This document shows positions 21,749-30,590 of a stretch of 64,000 nt of DNA, piece after piece. The notes under the pieces are model-generated. The model saw only the letters and a list, made by a program, of their open reading frames with translations, did not search any database and had not been told where the DNA came from. This DNA is from Peteryoungia desertarenae (GTDB taxonomy: Bacteria > Pseudomonadota > Alphaproteobacteria > Rhizobiales > Rhizobiaceae). Position 1 is the first letter of the stretch. Each line of letters starts with the position of its first letter. Position numbers and translations under genes: made by a program. The stretch covers positions 3,006,501-3,070,500 of the forward strand of contig NZ_CP058350.1 of NCBI RefSeq assembly GCF_005860795.2, in the 5' to 3' direction.

Positions 21749-22609
21749 TTATCCTTGGCGTACCGCCTGTTCCTGCGCCAGCATAGCATCGGCTAGCAAC
21801 AGGGCATCGCGATTGATCGCGACATTATGAACCCGGAAAACGCTCGCCCCTTTCAGCCTCAACGCCACCGTCGTGGCAGCCGTGGCCGCGTCCCGGTCTT
21901 TTGCATCTCGACCTGTAATCGCGCCTAGGAACCGCTTGCGGGACGTCCCGACGAGAAGCGGATAACCGAGCTGATGCAATTCCGAAAAACGGTTCAACAG
22001 CGAGAGATTCTCCTCGGTTGTTTCCTTGGCAAAGCCGAAACCCGGATCGAGCATGATGGTTTCCTCCGCGGCGCCGGCAGCCTTGGCAATCGCAAGCGAC
22101 TGGTCGAAAAAATGGCGCTGGTCTTCAATCGGATCGGCAAGCTTTTCCCTGCCGCGACCAGTATGCATGATGCAGAGCCCGGCCCCGGTTTCTGCCGCAA
22201 CCCTGGCGATCTCAGGCTCCCGTTGCAGACCGTGAACATCGTTGATGATGTGCGCGCCAGCCGTGATCGCGGCTCTTGCTGTCGATGCACGATACGTGTC
22301 GATCGAAATAAGGACATCCGTGCGCCGGGCCAAATCCTCTATGACGGGGATCACCCTTGCAAGCTCCTCATTCGAGGTGATCTCGGCAGCACCTGGACGC
22401 GTCGATTCCCCGCCGATATCCAGTATTCCGGCGCCCTCATCCACACATCGCATGGCAAAGTCCACTGCATCCGCCACCGTATTGTGAAGGCCGCCATCGG
22501 AAAAGGAATCCGGCGTGACATTGATGATGGCCATCAATACTCCCCCCTGATCGAGCCGGAGGGAACGGCCATGCGCCACCCGCCAATTCTTGGGTCTGCC
22601 GTGTGTCAC
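21749..22609 (-). CDS. folP: Dihydropteroate synthase
   Basis: A 286-aa TIM-barrel enzyme condensing dihydropterin pyrophosphate with p-aminobenzoate, the sulfonamide target. It carries INVTPDSFSDGG near residue 29, IGGESTRPGA near residue 64, ISIDTYRA, IINDV and LLVGTSRKRF. The start is a GTG at 22609, giving a lead-in (NWRVAHGRSLRL) like other rhizobial FolP proteins. First gene of the folate operon and divergent from the DUF922 gene. Confidence 0.93.
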   Translation of the reverse strand: MTHGRPKNWRVAHGRSLRLDQGGVLMAIINVTPDSFSDGGLHNTVADAVDFAMRCVDEGAGILDIGGESTRPGAAEITSNEELARVIPVIEDLARRTDVLISIDTYRASTARAAITAGAHIINDVHGLQREPEIARVAAETGAGLCIMHTGRGREKLADPIEDQRHFFDQSLAIAKAAGAAEETIMLDPGFGFAKETTEENLSLLNRFSELHQLGYPLLVGTSRKRFLGAITGRDAKDRDAATAATTVALRLKGASVFRVHNVAINRDALLLADAMLAQEQAVRQG

Positions 22610-22710
22610 GGGGGTCTATCCTCTCGACGGATCTGGGGGAAGCTGCGATAGTGGAGCAGACTTGGCTATGCCCGAAGGACGCGGCAAATTCAACATTGCG
22701 GACATCAAGA

Positions 22711-23331
22711 ATGACAACATACCGCCGATTACCGGCTTTGGGGCTTGGTATGGCCATGATAGCCATCGGCATCCCCGCCGCAGAAGCCGAGATGTTGGCA
22801 ACCAAGTCGATCACCTATTTCAACATCGGCGGCAGGACTGCGGAAGAGATCGACAACGAACTCACCCGCAAAGGCCCTCTGACCAACAGCACGGGACTGC
22901 GCCACCCCGGCGCAACCCGCATCCAGTTTGGCGGTGATTTATCCTATGTCGAGGACGGCAGAAGATGCTGGGTCGAAGACGTGCAGGTAACCGTCAACAC
23001 AAGGATAATTCTGCCGCGCTGGACAAATCGAAAGCGCGCAGACACTGATATGGCTCTGTTATGGGATACGTTGGCCAGCGACATAAAGCGCCATGAGGAA
23101 AGGCATGCCGAAATCGCTCGACAATATGCACGGGAGCTACAAGACGCCCTGACGCGATTGCGACCGGAACGCGATTGTACGCGCATGCAAGACAAGGTGG
23201 CCGAGACCACGGACCGCGTCACGGACGAACATGACAAGGCGCAGATCCAGTTCGACCGAGTGGAGGCGAAAAACTTCGAAGCGCGGATGATTCGTTTGCT
23301 ACGTTACCGCAGCGGTCGCTCCACAAACTGA
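22711..23331 (+). CDS. Exported DUF922-type putative zinc protease
   Basis: A 206-aa protein with an N-terminal signal peptide when started at ATG 22711 (hydrophobic residues 8-21, AEAEM region as cleavage). The frame is open further upstream to 22603, but that part would overlap the folP start and lacks signal features. A HEERH motif (HExxH zinc-binding type) near residue 130, preceded by DIKRH, matches DUF922, a predicted metalloprotease family. SITYFNIGGRTAEEID at the start of the mature protein is also typical. The substrate is unknown; periplasmic location is inferred. Confidence 0.7.
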   Translation: MTTYRRLPALGLGMAMIAIGIPAAEAEMLATKSITYFNIGGRTAEEIDNELTRKGPLTNSTGLRHPGATRIQFGGDLSYVEDGRRCWVEDVQVTVNTRIILPRWTNRKRADTDMALLWDTLASDIKRHEERHAEIARQYARELQDALTRLRPERDCTRMQDKVAETTDRVTDEHDKAQIQFDRVEAKNFEARMIRLLRYRSGRSTN

Positions 23332-23443
23332 AATACTTGATTTCTGTCATTTTTGAGCAGGCCACTGAGTTGCACCAACCGGCAGCCTTGCGTGAGCCTT
23401 GTGAATTGCCCTGTGAATAACCAGCAAATTCTAGCGATAGAAC

Positions 23444-23472
23444 TTGTCAAAAAACTAAAATAAAACTGTCAT
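23444..23472 (+). promoter_or_regulatory. Candidate promoter of the sRNA
   Basis: TTGTCA at 23444-23449, a 17-nt spacer, and TGTCAT at 23467-23472 form a sigma70-like promoter with partial matches (5/6 and 4/6). Transcription would start near 23479. Confidence 0.45.
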
Positions 23473-23478
23473 GACATC

Positions 23479-23611
23479 ACGTAACAGTTGCGTTCCCCAC
23501 AATTCGAGTTCTCCCGGCGCGTCTTGGTGCCACAGGTGCTTCCTCCCTCGCCTGGTTCGGCGATGCGCCCCCTTGCCCCGCTCCTCCGTCAAAAGAGAGC
23601 GGGGCTTTTTT
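23479..23611 (+). ncRNA. Predicted trans-acting sRNA with anti-Shine-Dalgarno loops
   Basis: About 133 nt with no open reading frame of note. An outer stem GGCGCGTC (23516-23523) pairs with GATGCGCC (23562-23569), 8 bp with one G-U. An inner stem CAGGTG (23533-23538) pairs with CGCCTG (23549-23554) and presents a loop CTTCCTCCCT. The 3' end is a terminator, CCCCGCTC paired with GAGCGGGG, with CTCC in its loop, followed by a T6 tract. Loops rich in CUCC facing outward are the hallmark of several rhizobial sRNA families that block ribosome-binding sites. A candidate promoter sits just upstream. The exact family is not recognised. Confidence 0.6.
23576..23611 (+). terminator. Rho-independent terminator of the sRNA
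   Basis: The 8-bp stem 23576-23583/23597-23604 is followed by C and six T. A second perfect inverted repeat, TTTTTTGGGT-N7-ACCCAAAAAA at 23606-23632, overlaps the T tract. Confidence 0.8.
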
Positions 23612-23642
23612 GGGTATTGGGAACCCAAAAAACGGAGGCCTC

Positions 23643-23981
<339 letters not shown>

Positions 23982-24098
23982 TTATCGAAGTGGCGAACAC
24001 ATCGGACAAAATCTTGAGGCAGTCAACACAACCCGGCAGCAAGCGTGCGAGGATCCGCGCGGCATAGCGCCCCATCACTTCCGGCAGTGCTCGACGTG

Positions 24099-24470
24099 TT
24101 AACGCGCAAGCTTGAGAATAAAGTGCTCGGCTTCCAGAACAGCCGCCGCAACCGTCGCCATGGTCTCTGCGGTAGCTCCTGCTTCATCGATGGCATCAAC
24201 CGCAGCCACAACGCGGCTCGCCCCGACGGACTCGGCAGCAGACTTAAGCCGTCGAACTGCAGCTTTTGTGTCGATATGAGACGCATCACTCGCGAAGGCA
24301 TGAACACATCCCCGCGCCTGGCGGGCAAAAAGCTGCAGCAGTTCCACTTCTGCGGCCTTGTCACCTTTGGTCTTGTTGGCGAGCAGAACAAGATCGATGG
24401 GCCGCCGATCGCTCGGCTTTTGCGGATTCAGACTGACGGTTCCCTCAAATGCGATACTGCGCACGGCCAT
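24099..24470 (-). CDS. HPt-like helical protein lacking the phosphoacceptor histidine
   Basis: A 123-aa soluble, mostly helical protein starting at ATG 24470. The segment AAVRRLKSAAESVGASRV around residues 75-90 resembles the core of histidine phosphotransfer domains (AHxLKGxAxxxGA), but an arginine stands where the phosphorylated histidine would be, so phosphotransfer is not expected. It is divergent from the large gpr gene 470 nt away. A scaffold or inhibitory role in polar signalling is only a guess; the HPt resemblance itself needs a structure-based search. Confidence 0.6.
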   Translation of the reverse strand: MAVRSIAFEGTVSLNPQKPSDRRPIDLVLLANKTKGDKAAEVELLQLFARQARGCVHAFASDASHIDTKAAVRRLKSAAESVGASRVVAAVDAIDEAGATAETMATVAAAVLEAEHFILKLAR

Positions 24471-24942
24471 GATACTTATCCTCAGACAAAATGGATCTGG
24501 TGCCAGAATTGCGCGCAATCTGCTCCAGACTCCGTTAAGTTGGGCACCGGGCTGGCAGAAATTCTTTAACTATGGTTAACATCCGCTAAATTACCGCCAC
24601 AGCAGCGTTTTTGGCCGTAAACCCCCATTTAAATACTGTTAACAACCGAACCGCCCATTAAGGATGCATACGCACTTTAATTGTAACCACGCCATGGATG
24701 TGTCACTACGATACGACTGGTCCGGGTCAAGAATGATATTCTTTTCCCGGAGGCGGGTCGGTGATAAAAACACCGCAACACGATTGGATGGTGTTGTCTC
24801 GCTCCGGATTTTGTACGGGGTTCCCACTGGCGTGGCGATGGTGGAAATCCCAAATGTAAGAGTGAAGGTCGAGATTTCGTAGCGGGCGGCTTACGAAATT
24901 GAGACGAGTGGCCGTGAGTAGGCGGTAACGAGGCGTAACCTT
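24471..24942. other. 472-nt intergenic leader region upstream of gpr
   Basis: No convincing gene is present. It holds GTTAAC twice (24575-24580, 24638-24643), the inverted repeat TTAAC-TATG-GTTAA (24566-24579), and CAACAC-N9-GTGTTG near 24780. The strongest element is the stem-loop ATTTCGTA-N10-TACGAAAT at 24874-24899, only 43 nt before the gpr start. A 72-codon plus-strand frame at 24664-24882 has no homology-like features and no good ribosome-binding site. Confidence 0.6.
24874..24899 (+). promoter_or_regulatory. Perfect 8-bp stem-loop in the gpr leader
   Basis: ATTTCGTA and TACGAAAT are exact inverted repeats around the loop GCGGGCGGCT, located 43 nt upstream of the gpr ATG. It could be an operator or an mRNA control hairpin. 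Confidence 0.4.
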
Positions 24943-27900
24943 ATGGCGAACAAGAAAACCGACTCGATTGATGAGAATGCTTTCCAGGCTCTCGAGGCGG
25001 CCTTGAGCATCGATTTCGACGATGAGGATGTGCCTGAGAGCACCGATTCCAGATCCGCGTCACGCGGAGCGGAGGCCATAGTGTCAGATACCAGCAAGCA
25101 GCGAGCTTCCGCGCCCAAGAAATCGGCGGCACGTCAGGCCCCCCGTGGAACAGAGCCCCTGGCGGAGCCATCGCTGCGCTCACCCAATCTGGCACCTGCA
25201 AATGACGCCTCGCGTCGCAGTCCGGCGGCCATCATGAAATCGATTGAAAGCGGGTCGCTGAAGTATGCGGTCCGCAACGCGTTGATCATATCGCTGTTCT
25301 GGATACTGGGTGCCGTTGGCTTGGCCCAGGTTCTTTATGGAGCGGCAATCTGGCAGGCTTCCTCGATCGCCGACATCATTTCCATGCCGGGCATAGTCGG
25401 CATCTTCGTCGGTACGCTTGTACCGATCATGCTTTTCTTTGCCTTTGCGATTATGATGGCGCGTGCTCATGACCTGCGTCATGCAGCGCGCTCGATGGCC
25501 GAAGTGGCATTGCGTCTTTCAGAGCCGGAGACCATCGCTACCGAACGGATCATGACGGTCGGTCAGGCCGTTCGGCGCGAAGTCTCTGCGATGAATGAAG
25601 GCATCGAACGGACGATTGCACGGGCGACTGAACTTGAAGCTCTGGTTCACTCTGAAGTCACCGCGCTTGAACGAAGCTACACCGATAACGAATTGCGTGT
25701 ACGCGGACTTGTGCAGGAACTGGGCTCCGAACGCGATGCGATCGTCAACCATGCCGAGCGTATTCGCAGCTCCATCGTGGGCGCCCATGAGCAGCTGAAA
25801 GAAGAATTGTCGCTCGCAACTGAAGAGATTGCCGTACGCCTCGCAACCTCCGGCGAGGCTTTCGCGTCTCTGATCGACACGCGCGCAGCCGCCCTGATGG
25901 AAAAATCCGATCAGGCAGCGACTGCACTTGGCAGCCTGCTGACAGCCAAGACCGAAAGCATGGTTCAGACGCTGACCGCCTCCGGCATGACCCTGAGCGG
26001 CGAATTCGATCAGCAGCTCAGGAACCTCTCGACCACTCTTGGCGAACGCGGTCGCGAACTGCTCGGCGAATTCGAGACCCGTGCATCCACACTGGATGCC
26101 AACACCGAGAAGCTCAACGCGGCGCTGAACGAGCGCGCCCGTCAGCTGAACGAAACGCTGGTTGAAAGGACCCGCGAGATCGCAGACAGCCTGAAGACGG
26201 GCGAATCAACGATCACCACGTCGCTCGACAGCGTCCTCAGCAAGCTCAACAATACGCTGGATGAGCGTGGCCAGACATTCCGTCAGTCGCTGCAGTCGGC
26301 AGCAGATGACGCCGTGGTTGATCTCGACATTCGCTCTGGTCTTTTCGAGGACAGGCTTCAGGCAACAATCGGTCAATTGAATGCGACCTTCGATGAGCGT
26401 GTTGCCGAATTTGCCTCCGCCTTCGACCAGAGGGCCGGCTCACTCGACAGCAAGCTGATGGAAAGCCTGTCGCGGATCAACGAAACGGTTTCGGGCGGCT
26501 CTGAAGCCATCGACGGGATCCTGACATCCAGCATTGATCGCCTTGGTGCGGCTCTGACCGATCAGTCTTTCGCTCTTGCAACGACACTGGGCACCGGGCA
26601 GGAACTGCTCGATAGTGCCATGGCTGGTCGCGCTCAGGAAATTGCCGATGCGATGTCTGCACGCGCAAATGCACTGACGGAAAGTCTAGAACGCGCGCAG
26701 CAGCGGATCGATGCCGTCATGGAAGAGCGCGGCGGAGCGCTTTACACCGCCCTGACGGACAATCAGTCCCGGTTCGAGGAAACGCTTTCCTCGCGTGCAG
26801 AGACAATTGTCAACGCTCTTTCGGGCGCTCAAGAGCGGTTAGCCGAAGCGCTTGAGCAGAAGACCCAAGAAATTGCGGGCACCCTCTCCGATGGAGAGCG
26901 GAACCTCAATGAGAGCATTTCTCAGCGAGCGAGCCAGATCATCGAGACGGTGGCAGATGCAGATCGCCGGATCGACGCAGCTTTCGCAGACAAGGCTGAA
27001 GCCATCCGTGAGGCATACAACGAGAACCAGGAACGTCTGGACTTCTCGCTCGCCAGCCATTCCAGCTATCTTGCATCGACGCTCGAAGACGCTGCAGGTT
27101 CGCTTGAAAAAAGCCTCGGCGAAAACTCGGGACGGATCGCAGAAAGCCTCTCCCGCGGAATTTCCGACATCGACACCCGCCTCACCGATTTCGACAGCCG
27201 TCTCGTTGAGAATCATGATCGCTTGCGGTCTACCCTTGATGAACGCCTCGACCAGTCTCTGGCACATCATACCGCCAGCCTCGCCAGCACGCTCGACGAC
27301 GCAGCCGTCAAGCTGGAGCAGGCCATCGGCGAGAAATCGGGTCGTATCGCCGATAGCCTGCAAAGAGGTGTCACCGAGATCGACACACGATTGACGGACT
27401 TCGACAATCGTTTTGATGAAAGCCAGCAGCGCCTTCGCGCAACCCTGGAACAGGGAACGCAATCCGTTACGAGCTCTCTCAACGAAGCACGGGATCTCCT
27501 TGATCAGAGCCTGCTCGACCACACGACGTCCATCGGCGCCACCATCGCCGCCAGCACGAGCATGCTGGAGATGGGGCTCGAAGAACGCGAAGAAGCGATC
27601 CGCAACGCGATCGATCAATCCAGCCATAACCTCGATGAGCGGCTCCGCGGTACCGCTGGTGCGCTCACCGAGCAACTCGGAAACGCCGCCTCGGATATCA
27701 CCCGTTCGGCACAGGACTTTTCGGGTCGAGTGGAGCAATCGGTCAGCGGCATGACCAGCCGCCTCGACGAAACGAGCACCCGTATCGAAAGCAGCCTTGG
27801 CACGCTTGAAGATCGGATCCGCAATGGTCTGGACGGTGTCGACGCCCGTGTTGGCGACGCCGGCGAGAAATTTGCGAACCGGCTTGCCGAGAAGGTTGGT

Positions 27901-30474
27901 GACATCGAACGTGTCGGCAACGAAGCGTCTGAGAAGGTTGCCAGGGTTCTGGAACAGGGCACCGGCAAGATCGCAGAAACCTTTGATGAGCGTACGGCTA
28001 TCGTTGATGAGCGTTTGGCCACCATGGATCGTGCGCTGAACATCGGCCTTGAAAACGTCAATCGGACGATTGAAGGCAAGGCCGCTGGTCTCGCAGCCGC
28101 CCTGCGCGGCGCAGTCAGCGAAGCAGCGCGCGATCTTGACGAAGAAGCACAGCGCTCGGTTAGCCGCCTGTCCGAGACCAGCGAAGTCTTCGCCCAGCGC
28201 ATCAGCGAACGCAGCGAAGAGCTCAGCAAGACGGTCGAGGAACGCTCCGAAGACCTGGCACGTCGCGTCTTTGAAACACAGAACCGTCTGGCGGGACAGG
28301 CCGCGACCGTCGCGCAGACCTTCTCAGAAGCCGGCAATGTGATCGCCAAAAAGGTCGCAGAGGCCGAAGCACTGGTCGGGAAGCAAATCTCCGAACTGTC
28401 CGGCACGGTCAATCAGGCAGGTGACATGCTGGAAGCCCGGGCTTCCGCAATTCGGCAGGCAATCAGTGGAAACACACAGGAACTTGCCGAAACCATGTCG
28501 GCAGCGGAAAAGGCACTTGAAGCCCGTGGCAACTCTATCCGCTCGGTTCTGGATGATCGCACACGGGAGCTGAACTCCATGCTGTCGAGCCGCTCGGCTG
28601 AACTGTCTCGTCTCATCGATGAAAAGGCAGCACCGATCGTCGAGAGCTATGCCGAGACCGGTCGTACCGCTGCCGAACAGATTGCATCGGCAGCCGAACA
28701 GAGCGCAGAGCGTTTGCGTCGTGAGAATGCTGCCGTGGTTGACGCCATTCAGGAGCGTGCCGACCGCGCAGCAGCAACGCTCGGCGCTGCGGAAAGCACG
28801 ATTGTTGCCAATGCATCACGCCTGATCACGCGTCTTGGTGAAAGCAACCAGGGCCTGTCTTCGGTGGTCGAGCAGGCTGTCACCAGCATTGACGCGATTG
28901 ACCAACGCCTTGGCGCGACTGTTGACCGTTTCTCTGAAACGGCAAACCAGGCCGGTGATATGCTGTCGACATCGAACCGTCTGCTCGAAGGTCAGTTGGA
29001 ACGGCTGACCGCGGTTTCAGGCGAAACTCTTGGTCAGATTTCCTCGATTGTGGGCCGCTTCGGCGATCACACCAAGGTACTCGGCAAGGCATCCGAACTT
29101 CTATCAGCCGCTCAATCCAACCTCGTGGGCACCCTCGAAGAGCGCCAGAAGGCCTTGCGCGACCTCTCGGTCGGCCTGGTCAAGCGTTCGGAAGAGATCG
29201 AAAAGACGATGCAGGGTCTCGGCATGATGGTGGAAACGGCATTCGAGCGGGCAGAACAGCGTTCGAACGCAATGGCAGGCAGCCTGCGTCAGAACGTGCA
29301 AGCCTCCTTTACCGACATCGGCGCCATCCTTTCGGACACCGAGAAGAAGGCCCAGATTACGGCGAACACCATGCGCAACGCTCTGCTGTCTGCAGAGCAG
29401 GAAGCGCAGCAATCGATCGACAAGACCTTGTCGGAAGCCGAAAAGCGCTCTGTCGAACTTGCCAATCGCTTGCGCGGCGGACTTGCGATCTCAATGTCCG
29501 ATATCGATCGCCTGCTGGGCGAAGCCAGCCGCCGTTCAGAGGGTGCCGCAGACCAGTTGCGTGAAGCCATGCGCCAGGCGGTTGAGGATGCCGTCACGCG
29601 CTTTGCCGGCGCAACAGACGAGATACGCCGCTCGGCCCAGGATATCCGCAAGGAACTGGACGACACCCGTAGCGAATTGAAGCGCGGTGCGTTTGACCTT
29701 CCGGAAGAAGCCAAGGAAAGCGCAACGGCAATGCGTCGCGCCGTCGCCGAGCAGATCAAGGCACTGCAGGATCTCCAGCAGCTCGTGGGTCGCACCAGCC
29801 AGAACCTTGAAGTATCCCGTCCAGTCGCGGCCTCGAAGCCAGCGGAAACTCCGCGCCGGGCGCCCGATCCAGCTCCCCTGCCCTCAGTTCCGGCTCCGGG
29901 TCGTGTAACTGACCCGATGGAATTGCGGGGCAGCCTGACTTTGGGTGACAGCTACCCGACGGGCCAGCAGCCGCCGGCACGCGCCGAAGGGGGTGGCTGG
30001 ATCAGCGACCTGCTGCGTGGAGCCTCGCGTGATGAAGCGGCGGAAAGTGCGATGGCCGGTCGCGCAGTGCCGCCACGCGCCCCGGAACCTCAAGTCAACG
30101 CCAGACCATCGGATAGTCGCAATCCACGCCATATGGTCGAATCGCTGAACTCGCTCTCCGTGGATATTGCCCGTGCCATCGACCACGACGCGTCTGTCGA
30201 GCTGTGGCGGCGCTACCAGCGGGGCGAGCGCGACGTCTTTACACGTCGTCTCTACACGCTGAAGGGTCAGCAGACTTTCGACGAGATCAAGCGCAAGTAT
30301 GACCGCGAACCGGAGTTCCGCGTCGCTGTCGACCGCTATATTGCAGACTTTGAAAAGCTGCTGGGCGATGTCGCGCGTACCGATCGCGACAAGACCGTGA
30401 CCCAGTCCTACCTGACCTCGGACACCGGCAAGGTCTACACCATGCTGGCCCATGCGGCCGGTCGCTTCAGCTGA
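24943..30474 (+). CDS. gpr: Growth Pole Ring-type giant coiled-coil protein (GPR/RgsE)
   Basis: An 1843-aa protein. Residues 1-105 are polar and acidic, two membrane spans lie at about 112-134 and 150-173, then roughly 1450 residues of heptad-like amphipathic helix in the apolipoprotein A1/E style (repeated patterns such as ALNERARQLNETL and SLDSVLSKLNNTLDERG). A Pro-rich linker (about 1615-1720) leads to a conserved C-terminal domain starting near HMVESLNSLSVDIARAIDHD. This architecture matches the Agrobacterium GPR (about 2100 aa) and Sinorhizobium RgsE, membrane proteins forming a ring at the growing pole and needed for unipolar growth. This copy is shorter. Two 70-residue units are almost identical (27046-27465). 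A strong terminator follows. Confidence 0.85.
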   Translation: MANKKTDSIDENAFQALEAALSIDFDDEDVPESTDSRSASRGAEAIVSDTSKQRASAPKKSAARQAPRGTEPLAEPSLRSPNLAPANDASRRSPAAIMKSIESGSLKYAVRNALIISLFWILGAVGLAQVLYGAAIWQASSIADIISMPGIVGIFVGTLVPIMLFFAFAIMMARAHDLRHAARSMAEVALRLSEPETIATERIMTVGQAVRREVSAMNEGIERTIARATELEALVHSEVTALERSYTDNELRVRGLVQELGSERDAIVNHAERIRSSIVGAHEQLKEELSLATEEIAVRLATSGEAFASLIDTRAAALMEKSDQAATALGSLLTAKTESMVQTLTASGMTLSGEFDQQLRNLSTTLGERGRELLGEFETRASTLDANTEKLNAALNERARQLNETLVERTREIADSLKTGESTITTSLDSVLSKLNNTLDERGQTFRQSLQSAADDAVVDLDIRSGLFEDRLQATIGQLNATFDERVAEFASAFDQRAGSLDSKLMESLSRINETVSGGSEAIDGILTSSIDRLGAALTDQSFALATTLGTGQELLDSAMAGRAQEIADAMSARANALTESLERAQQRIDAVMEERGGALYTALTDNQSRFEETLSSRAETIVNALSGAQERLAEALEQKTQEIAGTLSDGERNLNESISQRASQIIETVADADRRIDAAFADKAEAIREAYNENQERLDFSLASHSSYLASTLEDAAGSLEKSLGENSGRIAESLSRGISDIDTRLTDFDSRLVENHDRLRSTLDERLDQSLAHHTASLASTLDDAAVKLEQAIGEKSGRIADSLQRGVTEIDTRLTDFDNRFDESQQRLRATLEQGTQSVTSSLNEARDLLDQSLLDHTTSIGATIAASTSMLEMGLEEREEAIRNAIDQSSHNLDERLRGTAGALTEQLGNAASDITRSAQDFSGRVEQSVSGMTSRLDETSTRIESSLGTLEDRIRNGLDGVDARVGDAGEKFANRLAEKVGDIERVGNEASEKVARVLEQGTGKIAETFDERTAIVDERLATMDRALNIGLENVNRTIEGKAAGLAAALRGAVSEAARDLDEEAQRSVSRLSETSEVFAQRISERSEELSKTVEERSEDLARRVFETQNRLAGQAATVAQTFSEAGNVIAKKVAEAEALVGKQISELSGTVNQAGDMLEARASAIRQAISGNTQELAETMSAAEKALEARGNSIRSVLDDRTRELNSMLSSRSAELSRLIDEKAAPIVESYAETGRTAAEQIASAAEQSAERLRRENAAVVDAIQERADRAAATLGAAESTIVANASRLITRLGESNQGLSSVVEQAVTSIDAIDQRLGATVDRFSETANQAGDMLSTSNRLLEGQLERLTAVSGETLGQISSIVGRFGDHTKVLGKASELLSAAQSNLVGTLEERQKALRDLSVGLVKRSEEIEKTMQGLGMMVETAFERAEQRSNAMAGSLRQNVQASFTDIGAILSDTEKKAQITANTMRNALLSAEQEAQQSIDKTLSEAEKRSVELANRLRGGLAISMSDIDRLLGEASRRSEGAADQLREAMRQAVEDAVTRFAGATDEIRRSAQDIRKELDDTRSELKRGAFDLPEEAKESATAMRRAVAEQIKALQDLQQLVGRTSQNLEVSRPVAASKPAETPRRAPDPAPLPSVPAPGRVTDPMELRGSLTLGDSYPTGQQPPARAEGGGWISDLLRGASRDEAAESAMAGRAVPPRAPEPQVNARPSDSRNPRHMVESLNSLSVDIARAIDHDASVELWRRYQRGERDVFTRRLYTLKGQQTFDEIKRKYDREPEFRVAVDRYIADFEKLLGDVARTDRDKTVTQSYLTSDTGKVYTMLAHAAGRFS
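27046..27465 (+). repeat. Tandem 70-codon duplication inside gpr
   Basis: Unit 1 (27046-27255) and unit 2 (27256-27465) encode closely similar 70-residue segments, e.g. SLASHSSYLASTLEDAA versus SLAHHTASLASTLDDAA and IDTRLTDFDSR versus IDTRLTDFDNR. A third, decayed copy begins at SLLDHTTSIGATI 15 residues later. Confidence 0.85.
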
Positions 30475-30499
30475 TCCTCGATATCAATAGACGCAAAGG

Positions 30500-30537
30500 A
30501 AAAGCCGGATCTAAAAAACGAGATCCGGCTTTTTTAT
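30500..30537 (+). terminator. Rho-independent terminator of gpr
   Basis: AAAAGCCGGATCT and AGATCCGGCTTTT form a 13-bp stem around AAAAAACG with a T6 run, 26 nt past the stop. Confidence 0.93.
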
Positions 30538-30590
30538 TGGGACCAATCAGTTTCTGTCAGCGCCGCTGTTTTCAGCTCGCCTCTCCAGCA

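Noticed and set aside
23466..23484. Possible Pho box (CTGTCAT) at the sRNA promoter
   Set aside because: Only one repeat matches and it overlaps the -10 position, which is wrong for a PhoB activator site.
24664..24882. 72-aa plus-strand frame in the gpr leader
   Set aside because: Poor ribosome-binding site, no hydrophobic or family-like pattern, and it ends in the leader stem-loop; it is more likely chance.
27046..27465. Assembly artefact as the explanation of the GPR repeat
   Set aside because: The two units differ at many codons, including silent sites, so they are a real diverged duplication.
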